Made by a program: the position numbers and the translations under genes. The notes below the pieces were generated by a model. The model made no database searches, was not told the DNA's origin, and worked only from the letters and a program-made list of their open reading frames with translations. Shown here piece after piece: positions 8,045 through 15,703 of a stretch of DNA of 64,000 nt; position 1 is the stretch's first letter; each line of letters opens with the position of its first letter. This DNA is from Vibrio sp. CB1-14 (GTDB lineage Bacteria > Pseudomonadota > Gammaproteobacteria > Enterobacterales > Vibrionaceae): positions 1,550,001-1,614,000 of the forward strand of contig NZ_CP115921.1 in NCBI RefSeq assembly GCF_040412085.2. Reading direction: 5' to 3'.

Positions 8045-10366
8045 ATGGCACAGAGTTTCATCGACCTAATCGCAACCTTAGATGCCGACACTGCCAATCT
8101 TGATCGTAAGGTTAATCGCAGTGGCAAAGCGGTCAAAGACTATGGAAGCAAAGCGAAGGGGGCTGAAAGGAGCAATAAGAAACTTAGTAGTAGTTTCAGC
8201 AAGGCAGCCAATTCGGCTTCTTCGTTACCAGGACCTCTGGGTAATGCAGTTGGTCAGGTTGACACTCTCGTCGGTTCCGTTTCACAACTAGGCGTGGTTT
8301 ACGGTGCGGTTGGATTAGCGGCAACGGCGTTTATAGGTTCCATCGCAGCGGGTCTGCCTGTTTTAGCAGAATCTGAGCGAAGAATGTTGCAACAAGAGCA
8401 GTTATTGAGGGCTACCGGGAATGCTAGTGGCTATACGGTAGAGCAGCTTGATATGTTGGCTCGAAAAGTAGCAGAAGCGACACTCACTAATACTGAGCAG
8501 GCAAGTAAAGCCATTGGAGTTATGCTGACCTTTCGTTCCGTAATGAACGATCAAAATAAGACGTTTGAACGAAGTATTTATTTGGCCCAAAGTATGGCCA
8601 GCGTGCTCAATACAGACATAGTCAGTGCGTCGAAACAACTGGGTAAAGCGTTGGAGATGCCCTCAGAAGGCATGACTGCTTTAAGGCGGGCTGGTCTCTC
8701 TTTTACTCTGGCTCAAAAAGACATGGTGAAGTCAATGGAAGACGCGGGAGACGTCGCCTCAGCGCAACAATTTATCCTCGCAGAGCTGGAAAAGCAACTA
8801 GGCAAAGGTGCTGGGGCTGGTGGCGCTGAGTCGCAAGGGCTAATCGGCTCTATGGACTTATTTAGCCAATATGTAGATGAAGTATTTGAAGCGTTTACCA
8901 AATGGTCTGGAATAAAACCAGTCGTTCAGGATGTAGTTGATGAGCTTAATGAAGGGCTTCTTGTCGTGCGAGATTTCTTTGCACCGACAACGACAGATGA
9001 AGCACTGGATTTAATGTCTGAACGAGCCAAAGTTTTGTCTGAAATGAACGCAGAGGTGGCAAAGGCGGGTGGTAAGAACAAATTAAGCAGCTTGTTCGGT
9101 TACACCAAAAGTGATTGGTTTAATGACCAACGCAGGTTAACGGAAATCAGCACACGTTTGGATGAACTTAAAGCCAAGCGTGATAAACGTCTCAAAGAGG
9201 AGCAGGCGGCGCAGGGCGCGATGCAAAAATCCGCCGCCGAACGTGAAAAAGAACGCGAGCGAGAAAAGAGAGCAACGGAGGAAAAAGCTGCTGAGGAGAA
9301 GGCCGCACGAGTTGCAGCGAGAGTGAAAGCTCAGGAGGAAAGAGACAAAGCAACGGCACAGCGAGAACGATCGCGTAACCAACAAACGACGGAGGACTGG
9401 CTGCAAGATCTCTCTCGTAGAACAATGGCAGAAAGTGAGTTACTTAATGCCAAATATATGGATGAAGCCATGCGTTTGGCCAAAGTGAAACGTGATGGGC
9501 TGGTTTCAGAAGAAAACTATCAGACTGCACTTAAAGATATTCAACAACACTACGGCAATGAGCGTCTTGAGCTTGCCAAACGCCAACAGCAAGCATTGGA
9601 AGAAGAGAACCAACATTTTTGGGATCGTTATGCTACGACTATGCAAGAGTCGGCATACAATACCGATGAGCTCTGGAGCAAGACCTTCGACAACTTCACC
9701 ACAAACTTTGGTAGCGCCTTTGCGTCGGCTGTCATGCAAAGTGAATCAGTAGGCGATGCGTTCGCCAGTATGGCCAGAGGAATGGCTCAGTCGATGATAG
9801 CCGCTATTGGCAAAATCATTGCCCAACGAATGGTGTTGTGGGCAATAGAAAAGGCCATGTTTACTAAAGGCGTGTCGAACCAAGTGGTGAAGGTTGCGGC
9901 AGAGGCTGAATCAGCCTCCAAAGTGGCTGCTATCAATGCCTACAAATCCACGGCAGCGATTCCTTATTCAGGGCCAGCTATGGCTCCAGCAGCCGCGAGT
10001 GCGTCGATGGCTTTCACAGAACCTTTAGCCGCTGCAGCCACCGCTGCAGCGGCGAGTGGGTTGGCAGGGATGGCTCATGAAGGGATCAGTGCGGTCCCCA
10101 AAGAAGGAACATGGTTGCTTGAAAAGGGCGAGCGCGTTTACACCAATCAAGCCGCTGAAAAGTTGGACAAAATGTATGACATCCTCCAATCGGTGAGGCC
10201 TGGTGCCAGTTCAGTGAGGGACATCAACCTTAATGTGACAATGTCAGCAGAACAGAATCTCGATACAGAATCGATCCACCATCTTGCACGCCAATTTCGA
10301 ACCGTAGTGAAAGAGGAATTAGTGGACAATTTGAGACCGGGAGGCCTACTTAATGCAACGATTTAA
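8045..10366 (+). CDS. Tape-measure protein, lambda gpH-like
   Basis: About 774 residues (lambda gpH is 853). It sets tail length and is ejected ahead of the DNA. The N-terminus (MAQSFIDLIATLDADTANLDRKV) is typical; hydrophobic helices follow at about 70 to 110, then a charged coiled coil rich in Lys, Glu and Arg around residues 375 to 445, and a C-terminal region similar to the lambda tape-measure C domain with an Ala-rich stretch near 660. The frame extends upstream into the terminator stem, so the ATG at 8045 (GGGA six bases ahead) or the one at 8039 is the likely start. The end overlaps gene M. Confidence 0.92.
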   Translation: MAQSFIDLIATLDADTANLDRKVNRSGKAVKDYGSKAKGAERSNKKLSSSFSKAANSASSLPGPLGNAVGQVDTLVGSVSQLGVVYGAVGLAATAFIGSIAAGLPVLAESERRMLQQEQLLRATGNASGYTVEQLDMLARKVAEATLTNTEQASKAIGVMLTFRSVMNDQNKTFERSIYLAQSMASVLNTDIVSASKQLGKALEMPSEGMTALRRAGLSFTLAQKDMVKSMEDAGDVASAQQFILAELEKQLGKGAGAGGAESQGLIGSMDLFSQYVDEVFEAFTKWSGIKPVVQDVVDELNEGLLVVRDFFAPTTTDEALDLMSERAKVLSEMNAEVAKAGGKNKLSSLFGYTKSDWFNDQRRLTEISTRLDELKAKRDKRLKEEQAAQGAMQKSAAEREKEREREKRATEEKAAEEKAARVAARVKAQEERDKATAQRERSRNQQTTEDWLQDLSRRTMAESELLNAKYMDEAMRLAKVKRDGLVSEENYQTALKDIQQHYGNERLELAKRQQQALEEENQHFWDRYATTMQESAYNTDELWSKTFDNFTTNFGSAFASAVMQSESVGDAFASMARGMAQSMIAAIGKIIAQRMVLWAIEKAMFTKGVSNQVVKVAAEAESASKVAAINAYKSTAAIPYSGPAMAPAAASASMAFTEPLAAAATAAAASGLAGMAHEGISAVPKEGTWLLEKGERVYTNQAAEKLDKMYDILQSVRPGASSVRDINLNVTMSAEQNLDTESIHHLARQFRTVVKEELVDNLRPGGLLNATI

Positions 10367-10682
10367 CTGGGTACCAGTTGCTGGCTTTAGCCGTATATGC
10401 GAACCAAAAATCAAATTGGTGCAGTTTGGTGATGGCTATCAGCAGCGTTCGCCGAATGGAATAAACTACAAGTTAAGAACTTACTCCGCAACGTTTAGAG
10501 ACAATTCTGAGATTATTAAGGGTGTTGATGATTTTCTGTTCGACAGAGGAGCGGTAGAGGCGTTCTTGTTTGTACCGTTTGGTGAGTTTGTGGAACGGAC
10601 GGTCGTTTGTAAGCGTTGGAGAGTTATTGAAACAGGAGTTAAGGGAGAACTTACAGGTATATTTGAAGAGGTGATTGGTTAA
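10353..10682 (+). CDS. Minor tail protein M, lambda gpM-like
   Basis: Exactly the length of lambda gpM (109 aa). The family pattern is clear: KIKLVQFGDGYQQRSPNGINYKLRTY near residues 20 to 45, a central FLFDRGAVEAFLF and a WRVIETG strand near the end. gpM joins the tail tip complex at the distal end of the tube. Its start overlaps the end of H by 14 bases. In lambda gene L follows at once; here about 3 kb of unrelated DNA separates M from L. Confidence 0.9.
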   Translation: MQRFNWVPVAGFSRICEPKIKLVQFGDGYQQRSPNGINYKLRTYSATFRDNSEIIKGVDDFLFDRGAVEAFLFVPFGEFVERTVVCKRWRVIETGVKGELTGIFEEVIG

Positions 10683-10867
10683 TGAGCTGCAAATACTACA
10701 TCAAGTTTAGATATGCTACTATGTGCAAAAATGCTTATTTGAGTTGAGTTTTATATTTCAGATGACTACAGCTCATTATTAGAGAGTTTTGAGTTGTAAA
10801 TAAACAGTCGGAACAATGCTCTATATGTGATAAATGGCGATAGTAAGTGCATGGAGTGTCTACGAGT
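10683..10867. other. AT-rich spacer opening the M/L cargo cassette
   Basis: Composition changes sharply after the M stop. Several TTGAGT-like and TATA-like hexamers suggest a local promoter for the cargo gene, but none stands out enough to call. Confidence 0.4.
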
Positions 10868-12841
10868 ATGAGACTTGGAAAAATTAACAGTAATGTAAAA
10901 GCTCGCAGAGATACTAAAAGGCGACGTGCGAAAAAAATGTTAGCTTGGTCAAAACTCAAGCTGAACGCTTTTGCTGTTATACATAATCCATCCGTTCAGT
11001 ATGAACTGAAGGATTTTTTGAACTGTCGTTGGTCGTATGATTTTTGCGCCAATTCTCATCACGGGTTTTCGTCCGTTGCAAGCTCTTTGGAAAAACTATC
11101 CAAACAAAAACTAGATAACAAATTGATTGTTCAAAGTCGCATTTTAAAATTAATGGCCGCTGCAATGGGTATGAAGTTGGAGGCTGAGAGCAAGAATGCT
11201 CCACTAAAACCTTATTACGTAGCAGTCGATGGATCAGGGCGCACTACTTCGATTGAGGACTTTACAGAATACGAGTTAGAGTTTTTCGAAAAGGTAGTTG
11301 AACATGGTACCGAGCCTTGGCTTCAATCCAGACTGGCGGAAATATTATGGTTTGCGAAAAAACCAAGGAAACGCCAGTTCGCTCATGCGGCAATATCGAG
11401 CTATATATTGATCCCAGCAGAGCCAGATTTTTGGCACCGAGATGCTAAACTATGCTGGGAGCGCGCGGCTCGTTTAAGTCTTCAACTTAGAGACGAAGCT
11501 CTTGTGAAGCACGTAAAGAGTAAACTATTCGCCTGTTTGAATAGAGAATACCCTAGTCATAAATTCATGAAGCTCTGGGTTGCTGACCTAATGAGTAGGC
11601 TTCATTTAGATTCGGATTTTATCGATGAGGTGGCAGATCTATTATTTGATGAAGGGCTAGCATTGTTCGAGAAGAACGATTTTTTGTCGTCAGAGTCTTA
11701 TTTTAAGCTATCAAGTACTAAATATGAGCATTGTGAACGGGAAGAAGACTATCTTAATTCGCTTGTTTATATAGCGGATTGTTATGAAAAAGAAGCGGAT
11801 TCTCGTATTACAGATAGTAATATGGTAGCTAATTCGTTTTATGAGAGTGCAGTTCAAGCATATCGTCGAATTCCCAAAAAACTTCGAAGTGGACACAATG
11901 TAGAAGAAAGAATAGAAGCGATTCGTAAGAAAATGACCATCTCTGGGAAAGATTCACTTGAAGAGATGGCTGTAATAACGAGCCCTGGTCTAGATATATC
12001 TGACGATGTCAAAAGAGCAACTGAACATGTTAGTAAAAAGGCTGAATTATCTGAAGCGATTGTGTATTTCTCTGGTTTAGCCAGAGTAAGTAATTATGAT
12101 AAAACATTAGAACTGACAAAGCAGAGCATGCGTGACAATCCACTGGGTGCAATGATGGGCTCGACTCATATGAGTCAAGACGGTCGAGTTATTGCAAAAA
12201 CACCACCTTTGACATTTGACTTAGGAGAGGACAACCCAGTCAATAAAGCTGTTTTGTATAGAGAAATGCAAAAGATATTCGATTTCGAAACTGAGTTTGT
12301 TGTTTATGCGACTATAAAGCCGGCGCTCAACATAATTCTTTTAGAGCATACAGTTTCAAAAGAGTTCCTGATTCAACTTTGTCAAGCATCACCGTTGATA
12401 TCAGATGAGCGGTCTCGACTAATGGGATTAGGTTTATGGTTGGGGTTTGAGCTCGAGTTTGGAAGTGCTATACATATTTTATCCCCACAAATAGAACATA
12501 TAGTTAGAACTTTGCTGAAGAATGCTGGTGTTAAAACAACCAACCTAGATCGAGACGGAATTGAAAATGAGAATGGGCTAAGTACGTTAATTGATTTAGA
12601 CCAGTCTCGTAGTATTTTAGGTCAGGATCTTTGGCTTGAAATCAAATTACTGTTTACAAGTGCCCTTGGTCCTAACTTGAGGAATGAAGCAGCACACGGG
12701 TTACTATGTGATAACTCTTCCTCCTCTAGTTCTTCTATTTATGCATGGTGGCTATCACTACGTTTGGTGGTTCACTCAGCAATGGGTTATATTAACTTTG
12801 ATTTAACTAGTTTTGAAAACACAGAAATTCGAGAATTGTAA
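10868..12841 (+). CDS. DUF4209-type protein with C-terminal HEPN-like RNxxxHG motif; prophage cargo
   Basis: A 657-residue protein whose C-terminus carries LRNEAAHGLL, the conserved RNxxxHG signature of DUF4209 (PF13910). This is also an R-x4-H motif as in HEPN ribonucleases (R605, H610 from this start). The N-terminus is very basic (residues 1 to 30). The middle, about 100 to 400, is helical and may form TPR-like repeats; a serine run follows the motif. It is more AT-rich than the tail genes. The start is the ATG at 10868, with GGAG upstream; a GTG at 10847 would add seven residues. It is not a lambda tail gene. A role in phage defence is plausible for a HEPN-motif cargo gene but not shown. 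Confidence 0.75.
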   Translation: MRLGKINSNVKARRDTKRRRAKKMLAWSKLKLNAFAVIHNPSVQYELKDFLNCRWSYDFCANSHHGFSSVASSLEKLSKQKLDNKLIVQSRILKLMAAAMGMKLEAESKNAPLKPYYVAVDGSGRTTSIEDFTEYELEFFEKVVEHGTEPWLQSRLAEILWFAKKPRKRQFAHAAISSYILIPAEPDFWHRDAKLCWERAARLSLQLRDEALVKHVKSKLFACLNREYPSHKFMKLWVADLMSRLHLDSDFIDEVADLLFDEGLALFEKNDFLSSESYFKLSSTKYEHCEREEDYLNSLVYIADCYEKEADSRITDSNMVANSFYESAVQAYRRIPKKLRSGHNVEERIEAIRKKMTISGKDSLEEMAVITSPGLDISDDVKRATEHVSKKAELSEAIVYFSGLARVSNYDKTLELTKQSMRDNPLGAMMGSTHMSQDGRVIAKTPPLTFDLGEDNPVNKAVLYREMQKIFDFETEFVVYATIKPALNIILLEHTVSKEFLIQLCQASPLISDERSRLMGLGLWLGFELEFGSAIHILSPQIEHIVRTLLKNAGVKTTNLDRDGIENENGLSTLIDLDQSRSILGQDLWLEIKLLFTSALGPNLRNEAAHGLLCDNSSSSSSSIYAWWLSLRLVVHSAMGYINFDLTSFENTEIREL

Positions 12842-12846
12842 GATTA

Positions 12847-12871
12847 GCGGGACTGCTTGTCCCGCATGCTA
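12847..12871. terminator. Hairpin between convergent cargo genes
   Basis: A perfect GCGGGAC / GTCCCGC stem with a 5-base loop (12847 to 12865), extended by flanking ATTAG/CTAAT, lies between the DUF4209 and KilA-N stops. The T-tract is weak, so it is a likely but not certain bidirectional terminator. Confidence 0.6.
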
Positions 12872-12873
12872 AT

Positions 12874-13437
12874 TTATCTCGTTATCGCAATACAAATCCT
12901 CTCATTGACTATTCGTGACAACTCAGTCAACTGGTCAATATCATTAAATGCAACATCCGGTTCCTTGAAATAGTTGATAAACGCTTTTCTGTTCATCACT
13001 TGCTCTTCTCCGCTTAGCAGTCTTCGTTCAGTAATTTTACCTTCCGTTACGGTAAGTAGAATACGTTGGTGGAAGACGTCCGGAAGCTCAATCGTTTTGG
13101 TTTGGGAGTAAGGCTTACGACTTGTAATGAGTTGGTCGTCAAAAGCGCGAATTACAAGAAGATGAAATTTAGGGCTTATCCATATAGCATAGGCATAGAC
13201 TAGTTCTTTTCTAACCCAAGTTCCGGTGTGTTTACCGCCACCCTGCGTTTTGGCAACCAAGTTAGAACTCTCACATTGCTCGATTTCCTTTATCAGTTGC
13301 AGTGTTTGTTTGGTTTCAAGGAAGAGTTCTGGCTTGTACCGTTTACTGCCACCACTGGCAAGATGGATATCATCTAGGGAGTAATAGTCCTCTTTAGATC
13401 GAATAATTCGGTTTGAGAGGATGGTTAATTTTGGCAT
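12874..13437 (-). CDS. KilA-N domain protein, probable phage antirepressor
   Basis: About 187 residues. The N-terminal two thirds are a KilA-N DNA-binding domain: YSLDDIHLASGGSKRY, FLETKQT, a GGGKHTGTWV turn and the strongly conserved YAYAIWISPKFHLLVIRAFD helix. The C-terminal region is a short helical tail of unknown type. The start is fixed by an AAGGAG site seven bases before the ATG at 13437; an in-frame ATG at 13473 lacks a ribosome site. KilA-N proteins in P1, N15 and related phages act as antirepressors. It is transcribed against the tail operon and preceded by a structured leader. Confidence 0.88.
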   Translation of the reverse strand: MPKLTILSNRIIRSKEDYYSLDDIHLASGGSKRYKPELFLETKQTLQLIKEIEQCESSNLVAKTQGGGKHTGTWVRKELVYAYAIWISPKFHLLVIRAFDDQLITSRKPYSQTKTIELPDVFHQRILLTVTEGKITERRLLSGEEQVMNRKAFINYFKEPDVAFNDIDQLTELSRIVNERICIAITR

Positions 13438-13497
13438 TGTTAACTCCTTTTGCTTTTTCGAAAAAGCACTCATCGCGAATGATAAGTGTCAGGAGGT

Positions 13498-13525
13498 TCG
13501 AAACGGCCAAAAGATACCGCGGACT
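13498..13525 (-). promoter_or_regulatory. Candidate antisense target site in the KilA-N leader
   Basis: On the plus strand TCGAAAC (13498 to 13504), CCAAAAGA (13507 to 13514) and CGGACT (13520 to 13525) form blocks whose complements recur in the upstream element at 13641 to 13666 in the order expected for antiparallel pairing. The target lies about 60 to 90 bases before the KilA-N start. Confidence 0.5.
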
Positions 13526-13599
13526 TATTTCCCCGGAGGGTGTTTTATTCGTCGCCCTCCCGACATAATTCAATTGATAGGATTAGGCTAGGGAGCATG

Positions 13600-13680
13600 A
13601 CCATTTAACAGGCTAAAGCCAACACTTACGGGGTTGGTATAGTCCGTCTTTTGTAAGAGGTTTCGACGCCTCAATCCGGA
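13600..13680 (-). ncRNA. Candidate C4-like antisense RNA upstream of the KilA-N gene
   Basis: The minus-strand transcript could fold into GAGG/CCTC, CCAAC/GTTGG and GGC/GCC hairpins. Its segments TCGAAAC, CAAAAGA and CGGACT can pair with complementary blocks nearer the KilA-N start. A TTGACT/TTGACA promoter element with a TAGATT-like -10 lies just upstream (about 13690 to 13715). In P1, P7 and N15 the C4 RNA is processed from the same transcript as the antirepressor and blocks its translation by two-block pairing. Identity with the C4 family is inferred from layout; no covariance model was run. Confidence 0.5.
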
Positions 13681-13773
13681 TACTAATCTACGCTTTTCAA
13701 AATTGTCAAAGTCAACTCCATTTACAGTCGCTAAATAGGCCTCGTGCTCTCAATTCTCAATAGAGGTATTCAC

Positions 13774-14466
13774 GTGCTACCACAAAAAATGTTATCTGAG
13801 TCCGTTAAACTACAACAAGCGCCTTTGTTGGAGCTATACGACGTTGATATCACGCAGTTAGGCGGAGAGGTCTTTCGTTTTCACAATGGAACAAACGCCA
13901 AACGGGAGACTCTAGTCTGGCGGGGAAAGAGCTATCGCCCTTATCCAGTTAAAGGCTCTGGTTTTGACTTGAAAGGCAGGGGAACGTCTTCACGCCCCAA
14001 GTTAACGTTAGCTAATATCAATGGATTGCTTACCGGCTTAACTCTAGAATTTGAAGAGCTTGTCGGCGCCATCGTAACAAGACGCCAGATGTATTTGCAT
14101 CATCTTGATTCGGTCAACTTTCCGGAAGGGAACTCTGACGCCGACGAGACTCAGGAGGTCGTCTCTCGCTTTGTCGTAGAGCGCCTCGTTAATATCGATG
14201 CGATGTCAGCTTCTTTTGAAATGGCACTGCCATGTGAAACAGACAAAGCAATCATACCAGCACGGATGATCACCACGGATGTTTGCTCTTGGCAATATCG
14301 AGATAATGACTGTGGCTATTCTGGTGGAGCGGTAGCAGATGAAGACGATAGACCTACAACAGATCTAAACAAAGACAAATGCGGCAAAAGGCTTGGTAGT
14401 TGCAAGCTTCGATTTGGTGCTAATAGTCCGCTACCTTTTGGCGGATTTCCCACTACTATCCGATGA
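13774..14466 (+). CDS. Minor tail protein L, lambda gpL-like, iron-sulfur
   Basis: About 230 residues (lambda gpL is 232). The tail-tip protein shows the conserved ITQLGGEVFRFHN, YPVKGSGFDLKGRGTSSRP and NSDAD...EVVSRF segments. Four C-terminal cysteines (171, 180, 203 and 210 from this start) have spacings 9, 23 and 7, the same as the four [4Fe-4S] ligands of lambda gpL. GTG at 13774 is chosen because AGAGG lies seven bases upstream and gives a lambda-like N-terminus; a GTG at 13744 and an ATG at 13789 are alternatives. The stop overlaps the K start (ATGA). Confidence 0.9.
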   Translation: MLPQKMLSESVKLQQAPLLELYDVDITQLGGEVFRFHNGTNAKRETLVWRGKSYRPYPVKGSGFDLKGRGTSSRPKLTLANINGLLTGLTLEFEELVGAIVTRRQMYLHHLDSVNFPEGNSDADETQEVVSRFVVERLVNIDAMSASFEMALPCETDKAIIPARMITTDVCSWQYRDNDCGYSGGAVADEDDRPTTDLNKDKCGKRLGSCKLRFGANSPLPFGGFPTTIR

Positions 14467-15184
14467 AACAACAAATACTCAACTACGCAGCACAGTTGGC
14501 ACCGGCCGAAATGTGTGGCTTTGTACTGCTTGTGAATGGCAAACAAATGTTCTTTCCCGTTAAGAACATGGCAAAAATCCTAAAGAACATGCGGTGTTCG
14601 ATCCAAAGGCTTGGATAGATGCTGAGGACCTTGGAGATGTCGTTGCCTTAGTTCATTCTCACCCTGATGGGGCAGCGGTATTAAGTCCTCTTGATAGACA
14701 AGCACAGCAACAGACTAGTCTACCCTGGTGGTTAGTCTCAAGTCGTGGCCTCGTTGAGTTTCCTTGTGTTCCTCATCTTCTCGGGCGCCAGTTCGATTTT
14801 GGACAACTTGATTGCTACACCTTAATGAAAGACGCCTACGCGTTAGCTGGGCATACGTTGCCTGATTTTCGCTATGAGGAAGATTGGTGGCAGAAAGGAC
14901 AGAACCTATATATCGACAACTTGCCCAAGCATGGCTTCTACCAAGTTAAAAATCCAGAGCCTGGTGATGTTCTGATGATCCAGTTAGCTAGCGATAAGGC
15001 AAATCACTGTGCCGTCTATTTGGGCGATAACGAACTCCTTCATCACTGCCCAAACCGGCTTTCAAACCGCCAGTCTTTTGGTGGTTATTGGTACTACCAT
15101 TTACATTCGATTTGGAGATATGAACGATGGCAATCGTCAGATTTTATGGGGATTTACAACGATTTGGTCGCAGGTTCAAGTTAG
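14463..15184 (+). pseudogene. Tail assembly protein K (JAMM + NlpC/P60), frameshifted
   Basis: Translation from the ATG at 14463 gives 51 residues and then a stop; the rest continues in the -1 frame from before 14594 to 15184. The break is at an A5 run (14573 to 14577). One more A would restore the join KNMAKNPKEHAVFDPKAW and a full protein of about 240 residues. The JAMM part then spans AEMCGF (Glu) in the first piece and HSHPDG...SPLDRQ in the second, so the mutation separates catalytic residues. The second piece also holds NlpC/P60 residues (DCYTLMKDAY, NHCAVYLGD). Causes: real deletion, slippage at the A run, or sequencing error. Confidence 0.8.
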
Positions 15185-15702
15185 AAGTTAGTACGACGAG
15201 CGAAGCTTTAAGGGCACTGCTGGTGCAAATTCCTGATTTACAAGGGCACATGGCTAAAGGCCAATATAGAGTGAGAATTAAACGGCATGATGTAATGGCT
15301 GACTCAATGTTTGACGAGGTACTCAAACCGATAGGCCAGAAAGATGTGATTCACGTGTTGCCAGTTGTGACGGCGGCACAAAAAGGAGGGGTTTGGCAAG
15401 TGGTTGCTGGAGCTGTGTTGATTGTAGCTGCGTTCTATACTGGTGGGGCGTCATTGGCTGCATGGGGAGCTCTCTCAACCGGTATGGCAGCGGCAGGTGC
15501 GTCAATGGTGTTGTCAGGTGTTGCCACGATGCTGACTGATGTACCAGATCTCTCAGACCGAGACACCGTGAACAATGGGCAAACGAACCAGTACTTTACA
15601 TCACTACAAAATCAGGTTGCTCAGGGTGGCTGCGTACCGGTTCTAATAGGGGAGTGTATGATTGGCGGAAAGATACTTAGTCAAGGTTTGAGGACGGAGT
15701 AG
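15127..15702 (+). CDS. Tail assembly protein I, lambda gpI-like
   Basis: This 191-residue protein (lambda gpI is 223) has an N-terminal ubiquitin-like fold (MAIVRFYGDLQRFGRRFKLEV) and a Gly/Ala-rich hydrophobic middle (about residues 90 to 135) typical of the family. It ends with GGCVPVLIGECMIGGKILSQG. It takes part in tail-tip assembly with K and J and is absent or minor in the finished virion. The start overlaps the second half of K by about 58 bases, as in lambda. Confidence 0.88.
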   Translation: MAIVRFYGDLQRFGRRFKLEVSTTSEALRALLVQIPDLQGHMAKGQYRVRIKRHDVMADSMFDEVLKPIGQKDVIHVLPVVTAAQKGGVWQVVAGAVLIVAAFYTGGASLAAWGALSTGMAAAGASMVLSGVATMLTDVPDLSDRDTVNNGQTNQYFTSLQNQVAQGGCVPVLIGECMIGGKILSQGLRTE

Positions 15703-15703
15703 C

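Noticed and set aside
10847..10867. GTG at 10847 as the start of the DUF4209 gene
   Set aside because: No ribosome site precedes it, while GGAG lies before the ATG at 10868.
13490..13740. Structured leader as a retron or CRISPR element
   Set aside because: No reverse transcriptase and no regular repeats; complementary blocks next to a KilA-N gene fit an antisense RNA better.
14594..15184. K as two separate genes
   Set aside because: The two pieces join into one lambda-K-like protein with a single added base, and the second has no ribosome site or natural start.
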